A stretch of DNA of 64,000 bases from Linanthus parryae. Lineage: Eukaryota > Streptophyta > Magnoliopsida > Ericales > Polemoniaceae. The notes under the pieces were generated by a model. It ran no database searches and was not told where the DNA came from. It saw only the letters and a list, made by a program, of their open reading frames with translations. Of the stretch, positions 11,599 through 21,780 are shown piece by piece (the stretch's first letter is position 1; each line of letters starts with the position of its first letter). Position numbers and translations under genes: made by a program. The stretch lies in contig JALGPY010000010.1 of the NCBI GenBank assembly GCA_023055425.1, positions 18,387,363-18,451,362 on the forward strand, written 5' to 3'.

Positions 11599-12476
11599 CT
11601 GGGAGGAGGCTGCGTGAATTTAAGCGCAACAAGATTTAGGAAGTCATTTGGGGACGATCACGCTACGAGAGGTAAACACCAAACCCTTCCGCTATGTTTA
11701 TCGTATTAGGGTTTACCTCCAATTTAATTACTTCTAGTAATTACCTTAGCAAAACAAACCTTCAAATTGTGACCCGACCTAAGGTTATCAGTAGTAATTA
11801 TCTTAACGAAGTCTCTTTGGACTTGACAACCCAAATTTACCTATGGTTACTGCAATGACAACCGTACACCTACAGTTGGAACGTGTCAAGGCGGCATCGA
11901 TATATCTTTGTGCGTGGTTCATGATGGTAAATCTGGAGCAGGTCGAGGAATAAATCACGATAGTTCCACGAAGTTGTGGCTTTGCAAGACTTCTTACTGA
12001 CAGTGTAGGATTGAACTAGAGAACGAACTGCGCAATTGGAAGCACTCAGGGTTGTTGTAGAGAAACACGTGGTTGGCATGTGAGGGCGTTGAAGCATGGA
12101 GAAATTCCAGGATATGAAGCAGTTCCAGGTTGTTCGAGATGATGTTCTAGTAACGAGAATTTTGACGAAGCAAATTATACAGTAGTAAAAGAGATGTAAT
12201 TCTCGTTTGGAATTGATGTGGTTAATGGTGATCACTCCAGTGATGAACTAGCTCAAGGAGAGACGAAGCGACATTACACCCCAAATTAGCAAACTTTGGG
12301 ATGCACCCATGTGAATTTGCAAGGTGGCGCCAATGGACGAGTTCATCGCATTTGTGTGAAGGTGCCATTGCGGTCCATGCATGTGGAACATGGAGAATGC
12401 CACGGAGTTGACATCAGGTCGGACTTCGCTGAGGAATTTACGGTCCTCTAGCAGAATTCAATCTAAGGTGGAGTTT
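11599..12476 (+). other. 3' internal remnant of a plus-strand Copia (unit 2)
   Basis: Counterpart of 3157-4033. Non-coding remnant ending in the PPT ctaaggtggag before the LTR at 12477. A short minus-strand open frame at 12235-11870 is not conserved in length between the units and I do not call it a gene. Confidence 0.5.
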
Positions 12477-12902
12477 TTGGGGTTTTTTCTCGAATTCCAA
12501 GTGATAAATCTATGTACCGGATGCATCTGGTTACTCCTCTAATTACATGATAGCTGGAGCTTGGTGAAATTTTCAACCCTCTCTAAATAGAGGTGCTAGC
12601 AATTATTTTTTAATTTGAGTTAGGAAGTTCTGAGCGGCAGTTGGTGAAATATCAGTGAGTGGATGTGTCAGTTTAATGTTTCATAGGGGTACTCTATGGG
12701 CTGTGAAATTTCAATGTCGATGTGGTCCACGGATTTTGTTATTTCTCTCCCCTACGATGTTTTCCTCATTGATATAGTGAAATTCTCGTTCTCTCCTGTA
12801 TGTAGGCATTTCGGACGAATCATTTAAATTCTTCTATTGTTTTCTTCTTATCAGATATTGTGTGTGTTAAGTGTGATTGTGCAACGTGTTCTTTCTTCAA
12901 CA
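12477..12902 (+). repeat. 3' LTR of a plus-strand Copia (unit 2)
   Basis: Counterpart of 4034-4456. The first bases are altered: the TGTTGGG start reads as a T and G run here. The remainder matches and ends CTTTCTTCAACA. The possible MITE described at 4489-4688 is repeated just downstream (about 12935-13133). Confidence 0.65.
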
Positions 12903-13509
12903 GCAATGGAAATTTAAGTTGACGAATATATCAAAGCATGTTTGGTTTTTATAAGAGCCAATAGTTGTACTATCGATTTTAACTAGGCTGATCGCATATG
13001 AAAACCAAAATTTAGTCTCGGTTTCAAATCTAAGAACATAAACACGCATTATGGGTTACTTAATGAACCCATTTCGGTATTATTCCCGAAATGGAGATCA
13101 TGTCGGTTTTCTTCTGCCCAAACAAGCCTATGTTAGTGAAGGATTATACCCTTTTAATCTTAACAGGGTCACTGAAAGTAATTCTCATGTTATTTATGCG
13201 GGAAATTAATGCTGGAAATGTTCCCATCCTTCATCTACTAATTGCAAAGAAGAACTTTGACAAATTAATTAAGCAACAACGTAACTGTTGGAGGCTAAAA
13301 TTGATTTAGCCCAAATATAATTGAAGACCATAATGATTGTAGTAGTGAAGTTAAAATCCAACACTTAGCGTATTAGGTTAATTAGTGGGTCAAATCAATA
13401 ACTTGTAAATTAGTGGAAGTTTCTAGAATAATTGTGTCGTGTGTGTTACTATAATTGTCCTCGGCTCACCAAGCACAACTATTACACATGGTTATTGTGC
13501 ATTAAAGCT

Positions 13510-14720
13510 ATCATAGGCTGACATGGTTCTTGGGATGTTGTTTAGAATGTCTACGTAGAGGTTGAATGAGACTTGATTCCAACTCAAAATGACGTATTAG
13601 AAGAGGTACGTAAGAAAGACTAAAAAACTCTTTCCCTTATTCATTCATCCTTAAGATGAAAACACGCTTGAGAAGATTGTTTTTGCAACCACCTCCAATA
13701 TAGCATGGGGGATTCTCCAAATCTCTCAAAAGGGTGATGAGAGAGTCAAGAAGGTAAGGCTCCAAACTCTTAGAGGTGAGTGTGAATCTCTCCATATAAA
13801 AAATTCTGAGATAATTTCATATAATTTCTCTAAATTTTTGGCTATTTCAAATAATATGAAGATATATGGAAATGAAAGCTTAAGTGATACTTATATTGTG
13901 TAGAAAATATTACGCTCTTTACGTTGTGATTTTGGGCATGTTTTATTTAGCCATTATGGAAGGTAGAGGTGTTGAGAACATTTACATTGATGAGCTTATG
14001 GGGTTGCAACAAGCTGATGATGAAAGATTGAAGTGGAGCAAGAAGGAATCCATAGTGCTAAAAAGCAATCTAACTTGAACGAAAGAAGATTTTAATAAGA
14101 ATGAGAAATGGCGAAGAGCATGTAGACATGAAAGAAATCAAAGAGGAGGAAGATAAAAAAGGAGCTTACAATCCATTTTATCAAAATGAAAGGGGGCATA
14201 GTTCTTGTTCACCATGAGATTGGGGAAAATAAATCAATCCAAGAAAAAGGTATTGCAAATTTTTGTTGTGATATTGGTCACTAAGCTCCTAAGTCTAGAA
14301 ACAACACTAACCATGTGCACGACAAAAAGATTTTTTGTTTTTTGAAAAAAGTCGAGGGGAATATCATACATTGTTGATGACTCACCTAGAAAATATTGTT
14401 GAAGTTGAGGAGATATTTCACAACAAAACGGATGATTTTGATGATCATGATTACCAATGAGACATTAAAATCTAAGAGATGAAAGATTTGGTCGAGAATG
14501 AACATGTTGAGGAACTTGAAGATCATGAAAAATATGTCAATGAACTAATAAAAGAAGAGGAGACGTTCCAGATTCAATATGAAGAAGGTCATCAAGAAAA
14601 TGCTTGTTACATTGTGGATTAGGTTTAAGAAGTTAGTCCACAAGAGATGAAAAATGAATTCAAATTATTTCATGAGCCACATCATGAAGTAGTAAGAAGA
14701 AGCTCTATGCTCTTTGGATT
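13510..14720 (+). pseudogene. Copia gag remnant (UBN2 type), unit 2
   Basis: Counterpart of 5059-6310 with the same order of blocks: A-W-G-I-L-Q, V-K-K-V-R-L-Q-T-L-R-G-E, the S-L-S-D-T-Y-I-V block and M-G-L-Q-Q-A-D-D-E-R-L-K. Stops occur at shared positions, so gag was already dead before the duplication. No product is expected. Confidence 0.65.
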
Positions 14721-15004
14721 GGACAGTTCTACTTCGACACGGGATGAGTGAACATGAATAAATTATTTGATGTAATCGAGTAAGTACCTAACAAGAAGGT
14801 ATAATGTACAATCATGGAAACAAGAGTTCTTGGTCAATTCAAGAATGTCAAGAAGACGTATAAAATATCAACGAAGAAGAGGTTCAAGATTCTCACATCC
14901 ATAGAGATAACATTGAAGGCCATATCATTTTAAGGATATGGAGCTCAAAAAAATATTTAATTTTACCCCTTCAAGCTAAATGCTAAATCAAATTTAAGAG
15001 TGGG

Positions 15005-15683
15005 TGTTGGATATTAAACTCGATTTAGCCCAAATAAAATTGGAAACTGTAACGATATAGTAGTTAATTGAAAACCCAACACTTATTTTATTAGTTTAAT
15101 TAGTGGGTATATCCAACTAACTAGTAAATTACAGGAAGTGTGTAGATTAATTTTGTAGTGTGTGTTACTAGAATTGTCCTAAACAAAATATATACTCCCT
15201 CCATCCCATTTCGTTTGACTTCTTTGAATTTTCACACATATTAAGGAAGTGAAATAATGTCAAGAAATTCTTGCACTACCGAAATTACCCTTACATATTT
15301 AATGATGATACTACATGTGGATGATTGGATTTGTATAGAAAGACTGCAATCAGATAATTAATGAAGGGTAATAGTGGAAAGGTAGTGATACAAAATGTTT
15401 TTGATTTCAAATAAGACAAACATTTTGGGACAAGGCAAGATGGCCAACAGAACAAACAAGGACAGATGGCGTAGTATGTTTCTAGGTGGGAAGATTACTA
15501 GATGATGTAATCTATAATAATCCCCCACTACCGATAAATAGGGACTTGATCTCTAGCATTATGTAAGTGTCCTAGTAAGTCTCTTATATTAAGTACAAGT
15601 AGGTTTAGATAATCTCTCCTATGAAGTCATCTATTAAGTCTTCTATGTAGTGTACTAGAGAGTATCTTATTGTTCTACTACCC
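15005..15683 (+). repeat. 3' LTR of the gag-only Copia, carrying a MITE
   Basis: Bases 15005-15194 match the 5' LTR pieces at 4840 and 13286. After the MITE at 15195-15474 the match resumes (tgtttctaggtgggaagattactagatgatg). The rest, with an accgataaataggg promoter-like stretch, continues to about 15683, where LINE sequence begins. The exact LTR end and target duplication were not found. Confidence 0.6.
15195..15474. mobile_element. Stowaway-like MITE inside an LTR
   Basis: A 280-bp insertion starts CTCCCTCCATCCCATTTCG and is flanked by TA on both sides (15193-15194 and 15475-15476). The related 5' LTRs lack it and read straight through at caaaatatata/tg. The right inverted repeat is strongly diverged. 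The TA target and CTCCCTCC terminus are the hallmarks of Tc1/mariner-derived Stowaway MITEs. Confidence 0.75.
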
Positions 15684-15849
15684 CTTTTTTTAATGAAATG
15701 TCAAATTCATTGTAATAAAGGAAAAGTCCAGACAGTCATAAGCCTCAAGCCACAAGCCAGCAGTGAAAACATCAACAAGATACACCGACAACAAACAACA
15801 AAGAAGACGTACTACAAACTTTAAAGAACCTACTACAAACTACTATTAC

Positions 15850-18800
15850 ATGGGGTGATTATCTAAGATAACATTTTTAGTAGCATGATGGGCTTTGACA
15901 ATCTCAACACGATACACCTTCAAAAGGCTGCAAAACATAATTTGGTTAACTTTTCCCTTGATCATAGCAAAAACGAGAGCATCCTGGATAGCCGGGCTAG
16001 TCCTCCTCTTAAAAAAGAGACAAGACAGCAGAGGAGTCATAATTAATGTTGATACAAGAAATATTATGATGAAGCGCAAACTTGACCACATGCTAGAACG
16101 CCTGAAGCTCACCTTTGAAGGAACTTGAAGCAAAACATTTCTTTCCAATGATGTATTGGGAGACATTAGCCCCCACAGTGTGAATCCAAATAAGGAGGAA
16201 AAATCATTCTCAACCAATAATCATCCACATTAATCTTCACGACCCTATGAGGATCCCTGCTAGCATTTCCTTTGATGAAGGCAATGTTACTCTTGGGAAT
16301 GGGGTCAACAGAGGGACAATTTGGTCCAGTGGACAAATATTTCTCAAGAGAAGCTTTTCATGATCCATAATCCTTCTTACAGTATTCAAGGATAAAGAGA
16401 TGTCTCTTAAGACCTTATTGCACCTTCCCCTCCAAATGGCCCAAAGCATGTGGATGGCCGGAACATTTTTTTAGTGAATAAACTCTCAGATAAAGACGTC
16501 AAAGGAAGATCCCGAAGAATGCGTGATGTTGCATGAATTCCGCAAAGGGAGAGAATTGTTGCATTCTAGGAAAAGATGATCATTGGTTTCCGGATTTCTA
16601 TCACAAAGGAGATACTGGTCACGCCTTGTGTTAAAGCGTTGACTTAGGAAGCTTCTTGTAGGCATCTTATTATGTGTACATTTCCATAAGAAGAATTTCC
16701 ACTTCTCAAGGATATTGATACCCCAATTCAAATCCCACTTTCTACGGCATGGGCTATTGCCGTAATAATTAACACAGATCCTAGATGGAAGAAAATACTT
16801 TTTGCTTTCCTCACAAAGGAAATTTTATCCTCATTTCGCTGTGAATTGTCCCATCCTTGTAAAAATACAGATAGGTTTATCGCAATGAGAAGGGTCCGAA
16901 AGCTGAATAGTAAGAATCCTTCTGGGAATGAAAATAGGGACATTGGCTAAAATGGTTTCCTCATCACAATTTTGAAAACCCTTAGGAACACACATCCAGT
17001 CTTTACAGTTTGCATTGGGATTAACGGAGAAAAGTCTAGAATAGTCATATATTGGTACCTCAATTCGTGGGATCCATCGGTCATTTAAGATGTTAATGTG
17101 CTCCCCATTCCCAAAATTCCATCTAAGACCTTTCTTTAGCTGGTCCCTTCCAAACATAATGCTCTTCCAAGCCCAAGAAGCGTTACTAGGGCAGCCAAGG
17201 TCCAAGAAATGCTTAGTCCTACAATATTTCTGCAAAAGAACTTTTGGAGACAAGCTAATTCGGCTTATTAAGCATACACCAAGCCTTATTTGCGAGGAGA
17301 GCCTGATTGAACCAGTTAAAGTTTCTGAAGCTTAGGCCATCTTTAGATTTGGACAAACACAGATTCTCACTAGAAATGGTCCTGAGAGGGTTGTTCTCGA
17401 CCGGCTTCCATTAGAATTTCTGGATTTTATAAGAGGTTCCAATTTAAGAGTAGAAAGGAGCTTGAAAGAAGAGCTAACATAAGTGGGCAGAGCTTAAAGG
17501 ACTGATTTGGCTAGGGTTAGTCTTCACAAACTATTACGAATCTTCACTTTCCATCCTTCCAATCTTGAGGAAATGGATATCCAAAAAAACAAAGATATCC
17601 TTTTTCCTACCACCAGGGAGGATAGATAAATCAAGGTAGGTTCAATTTTGATTTTGGATTTTGACTCCAAGGCAGTCAATGAAGATATTGTCTAAGCCTT
17701 TCGGGACACTCGGGCTGAGGATAAGGGAAGATTTATTCTTAATAATATCATGGCCTGAAACTTTACACAATTTGTCCAAGGTTTTTCTTAGGCTAGCACA
17801 AGATTAAAGGGAAGGCTGAAAAAAAATGAAGTAGTCGTCAACGAAGAAGAGGTGCGAGATGGAGAGACCACCTCTAAAATGAGAGATGCCTTGACAAGCC
17901 CCTGAGGAATTCAAATTCGAGAGAGAATCAGATAAGGCCCCAAGGTATAGGATGAAGAGATCCGGCAAGAGAGGATCACCTTGCCTCAAACCATATTTTG
18001 GGAAGAACCTCGTACCATGTTGTCCGTTGACATGCGCTGAAAAATAAGTCGTAGAAATGCATTAGAGGAGAATATTAATCCAATGGTTGGGAAAGGCCAT
18101 CTTTTACAACACATTCAAGAAAGTACCAATTTACACGGTCAAAAGCCATGATCATATGAAGCTTCAGGGAACCAAGAAAGGAAGAATTAGGTTTGTGGGT
18201 CACGACTTTTGCAATGATTTCATTCGCAAGAAGGGTGCTACCCGAGATCAGACTTCTAAGGACAAAAGCATTCTCCTCTTCCAAGAAAATATTTGGCAAG
18301 ATAAGCTTACGCATATTGTACAAAGCTTTGACAATGATGTTATACAAAGAAGAGCAGAGAGTGATAGGCCTAAAATGTCCACGGGTGCTAGGGGAATGGT
18401 TTTTGGGAATTAGGGCGATAAAAGAGTAATTAAGCTCTCTGAGAAGGAAGCCACAAGAGAGAAAAGAATGAACCACGTCCTCATCAAACGAACCAATAAA
18501 ATCCGAGTTCTATGAAATAAAACACCAGATAGTCCATCAGGACTAGGGAATTTTGAAAGGTCCCAGTGAGAAAGCAGCCTTCTTAATCTCATATGAAGAC
18601 AGATCAGAGCATTGTAACCGAATTTTATTGTTACTCAAGAGCCTAGAAAAGTGTTTCCACCCCTCCAATTGTTTATAAGAGCCTTATCCACATTAGAGGA
18701 CTTAAGAAAATTGAAATCAAAGTTGTTAGAAAGTAAGTATGAAAGGTCAAGTTGAGAGGAACACCACCGACTAACATGATCATAGAGCCCCTCAATTTTG

Positions 18801-19881
18801 TTTCTATCCATCCATTGTTTACAATTAAAGAGAAAGAAACGAGTATTCATGTCACCTTTATTTGGCTCTTTGAACCCAAAAAGTCTCCACCTGGGAGAGA
18901 AGCTCCTCAAGATCAAGTCAAAGATTTATTTCTATTGCAGCCTAAGCAGATGCCGAGAGTGGTGAGTGCGTGAGGGCAAGCACATCTTAAAGATCCTTAA
19001 CTTTCTTATTTACTGATCCCACTCCTTTCTTTCTCCAAATGTTCAGCTTATGCTTGAAAGTGTTAAATTTGGCAACATGCTTGAAGCTAGCATAACCATG
19101 AAAGTTCCTTTTCAACACATCCACAATAACAGCCTTGCAATCCGGGTAGCAAAGCCAGAAGGCTTCAAATTAGAAACGCCTAGGCTTAGGGAGGGAGGCG
19201 TTGCGTATGTGAAAGATGCAGGGAGCATGATCCGATCCCGAGATGAGAAGTTTAAGGAGAAAGGAGCCTTGTAAGGTAAGACTCCAATCAACGTTATGAA
19301 AGCTCCTATCAAGTTTTTCATAAGTGTTGAAAGGGTTTCGACGGTTGTTTGTCCAAGTGAAACAGGAGCCTTTAAAAGAGATTTCAGATAGACCAAAATT
19401 CCCAGGAAGCCTTTGAAGTCTTTAATACCAGGAATCCAATTTACCGCATTGCCCCATCTCTCATTAACTCCTAAAATTCTATTATAGTCGCCTATACAAA
19501 GAAGAGGCTCTTTAAAGGAGGACAGTTGAGATTCAATGAAATCCCAAGTTGACTTCCGTTTATGAATATAAGGGATCCATAGTTGCAGCCCAGGATAAAG
19601 GATCCAAGGTCATACGTTACCCTACAAAGGATAAGGTTAAGCGTGCAAATAAGGGGGTGAACTGACATATGAATCTTCCATCCAAGGAAATACCTCCAGC
19701 CAGACCTAAAGAGTTGACACCACATGTAGAAGAGTAGCCCAGTATATGAAAAATCTCAAGAGCCGAGAATTTGGTTTTAGAAAAAATTACATAGATAAAT
19801 TATTGACAATGGTTAATTTATGTGCTGAATGAACTGCCGAGGGTTACTAAGACCTCCGCAGTTTCAGCTACCTACGATCAT
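15850..19881 (-). pseudogene. LINE ORF2 (endonuclease, RT, zf-RVT, RNase H), broken
   Basis: Minus strand from an ATG at 19881. It opens with N-C-G-G-L-S-N-P-R, typical of the apurinic-type endonuclease start, then L-G-L-A-G-G (19700) and C-F-T-W-T-N-N-R-R-N-P (about 19350). The reverse transcriptase shows F-I-A-L-I-P-K and F-R-P-I-T-L-C (18430-18370), M-A-F-D-R-V-N-W (18150), M-R-Q-G-D-P-L (17989) and F-V-D-D in place of the usual FADD (about 17840). The zf-RVT region includes W-K-F-F-L-W-K (16700) and D-H-L-F-L-E-C (16580). The RNase H start, V-K-I-N-V-D, is near 16235. Multiple stops make it inactive. Confidence 0.8.
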
Positions 19882-20130
19882 TGCGACTGTCGTGGTTGTT
19901 TAAGGAAAACCAGGGAAGCCTTAAAAAAGGATATTTGGGTGAGAGGCGGCACAGAGCAGGTACCTTTAGACAAATTCACAACCCTCAAAGAGATGGCCGA
20001 AGGAAAAGCAGTCTCAAACACTTTATGTCGTTTGAACCGGTTTTGGAGCAGGGGTTATCTACGTCAAACACATGATCATCCATTTTTCTCTTTGAACGAA
20101 CGATATTGCAGGGATTAACACAAGCAGTTG
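19882..20130 (-). pseudogene. LINE ORF1 C-terminal remnant
   Basis: Immediately upstream of ORF2 on the minus strand, a broken frame reads K-R-K-M-D-D-H-V-F-D-V-D-N-P and then serine- and leucine-rich sequence. The position and composition fit the C-terminal end of a plant LINE ORF1 (nucleic-acid-binding Gag-like protein). The DUF4283 and zinc-knuckle parts are not visible, so the LINE is probably 5'-truncated. The call rests mostly on position. Confidence 0.4.
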
Positions 20131-20494
20131 GTAATTGGAGGACATGTGATTAGTCTTGAAGAGACAAATGAAGCCAAATTGTAGGATTATAACCATTATA
20201 GCTCCACCCTTCATCCCATCCCAACAGACAATAAAAATAAAAATCTAATAAAAAAAATATATACAGATATAATGAAGTACATAAGAGCATGATAATAGCC
20301 ACAAGTGAACTATTTTTATAGATAAAGGAAAGGTGATCAACGGAAAGAAAAACCTTGCTAAAAGAACATCACACAAGGAGGTATTTTGACAAGTCACGCC
20401 GAGTAGGTTAGGGTTGCTAGTAATCCTAGATTAAGAAGATAGATAGCATCTACTTTAATGAAAAACATAGCAAGATCTGACTTGTAAAATATAT
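20131..20494. other. Unassigned AT-rich spacer
   Basis: I see no gene or clear repeat here. The stretch is AT-rich and ends with the TATAT target site (20490-20494) of the Copia element that follows. It may continue into the sequence at 25342 that was separated by the insertion. Confidence 0.4.
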
Positions 20495-20916
20495 TGTTAA
20501 GATAAGTGTCTTGAAGAGGTAAGTCGAACAATGGAGAAACAAGAGTCAAAGAAAGCCAAGGATCAAACTTTTTCCTCGTGTGAACAGATTTCTGTTCTTG
20601 CGAACATGTTCTCGTTCGAACAGATTTCTTTTCGTGCGAACAGAACTTGTTTTCAGGCAAACAACATCCTGAGGCGGCAAATAAGGATGGAAACCTTTCC
20701 TGATGGCATCGGGTTGATTTTGGGGAGTATAAAAGACTCATTTGGGTTCCTAGAATTGTATGTAAACATCTTTGGACGTTCTCCTCAGTTGAATAAAGGT
20801 CTTTCTTGCTCGTGGACGTAGTTAGCCCGATTTGAGCTAGCGAACCACGTTAAATTGTGTGTTTGCATCTTTTCTTGACAACTCGTGAGGTGAGAGCGAT
20901 CGTTAATTGCATAACA
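20495..20916 (+). repeat. 5' LTR of Copia A
   Basis: A 422-bp LTR starting TGTTAAGATAAGTGTCTTGA and ending GCATAACA. It contains reiterated gaacagatttctgttc and gcgaaca motifs (20580-20645) and a promoter-like gggagtataaaaga (20732-20745) near its middle. The first bases of the 3' LTR read TATTAAG, a G-to-A change in the terminal TG. Confidence 0.9.
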
Positions 20917-20956
20917 AGCTCGTATCAGAGCTCGGGTTAAGATCACTCCACCAAGA

Positions 20957-21780
20957 ATGATGTATGGATTGATGATGAAGATTGACAGATTCACCGGAGG
21001 GAACAGCTTCAGTCTTTGGAAGATCAAGATGGAGGCCTAGCTTTAATTCCAGGGATTATGGGCACCTTTGACCACGGAAATGGGAGGCATGGATGTCAAT
21101 ACATCGGAGCAAGGAATTGGAGGAGAAGGAACACACAACGATTATGATGTGCATATTGGATGACCTCATCATCGAGGTTGCAGATGAGAAGCAAGCCGCA
21201 GGGCTTTGGCTCAAGTTAGAGGGTCTCTACATGACGAAGAGTCTCACTAGAAAGTTGATGCTACATAAAAGGCTCTTCACTTTGCGGATGCTCGAAGGTA
21301 CGGCTCTGAAAGACCATCTTGATCAATTGAACACAATTCTTCTTGATTTGCATAATATTGGCTAGAAGTTGGGTGATGAGGATGCCGCACTTTTGTTATT
21401 GATCTCATTACCTCCATCGTATGAGAACTTCGTTCAGTCATTCATTATGAAAAAGGATGACTTATCTCTAGAGAGGTAAGATCGGCGCACATATGCTAGG
21501 GAATTGTGCCATAAGGGTGCATGCGTAGGTGCAGAGGACCATGCTTCCGGATTGATGGAAACGGGGGGAAACAAGAAGGGTAAGAAGAACAAGGAAAAGC
21601 AATTATCGGGTTCCAAGTTACCCAAGGATGTCAGTGCCTACTGCAAGGAAAGGGGCATTGGAAGTGGGATTGCCAAATCGAGGTCAACATGGACAGAATG
21701 GCTCTGCAGCCGAGGTAGAGAAGGGGAATTTGTCTGAGGATGATTTTGTTCTACTAGCGGATGATGTCACGTATTCACCA
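20957..21780 (+). pseudogene. Copia A gag, broken
   Basis: From an ATG at 20957 the frame begins M-M-Y-G-L-M-M-K-I-D-R-F and W-K-I-K-M-E but soon shifts. The UBN2-type core follows: D-D-L-I-I-E-V-A-D, L-Y-M-T-K-S-L-T (about 21225), L-K-D-H-L-D-Q-L-N (21310) and L-P-P-S-Y-E-N (21410). A lysine-rich KKGKKNKEK stretch precedes a zinc-knuckle region whose cysteines are split between frames (21640-21690). At least four lesions separate these blocks. Compared with element D, the first 30 residues are similar but the frame is lost earlier. Confidence 0.8.

Larger units (their letters stand above)
6518..14894. repeat. Tandem duplication, unit 2 (complete)
   Basis: Second unit of the 8.4-kb direct duplication. 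From 8453 rightward it matches 1-6517 base for base apart from scattered substitutions and small indels. Its first part, 6518-8452, has no partner inside the window because the matching part of unit 1 would lie off the left edge. The unit ends at 14894 within the gag-only Copia element, which then continues in single-copy sequence to its 3' LTR at 15005. The start at 6518 is inferred from where unit 1 stops, not observed directly. Confidence 0.8.
13286..15683 (+). mobile_element. Gag-only Copia element reaching its 3' LTR (unit 2)
   Basis: The partial 5' LTR starts TGTTGGAGGCTAAAATTGAT at 13286 and the related 3' LTR starts TGTTGGATATTAAACTCGAT at 15005. The purine-rich aagagtggg just before 15005 can serve as PPT. 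Between them only gag-like sequence is found, so integrase, reverse transcriptase and RNase H would have to come from another element. The 5' LTR is shortened by deletion. The right end is uncertain because a LINE 3' end abuts it at 15684. Only the part up to 14894 is shared with unit 1. Confidence 0.65.
15684..20130 (-). mobile_element. LINE (plant non-LTR retrotransposon), decayed
   Basis: A minus-strand LINE. Its 3' end is at the T run 15685-15691 (poly(A) on the minus strand) preceded by the plant LINE-type ending ttgacatttcatt. Reading leftward from about 20130 I find the end of ORF1, then ORF2 with endonuclease, reverse transcriptase, zf-RVT and the start of RNase H. Stops and frameshifts occur throughout. 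The 5' boundary is approximate because LINEs lack terminal repeats, and I did not find a target-site duplication. It abuts or interrupts the Copia LTR on its left. Confidence 0.8.
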
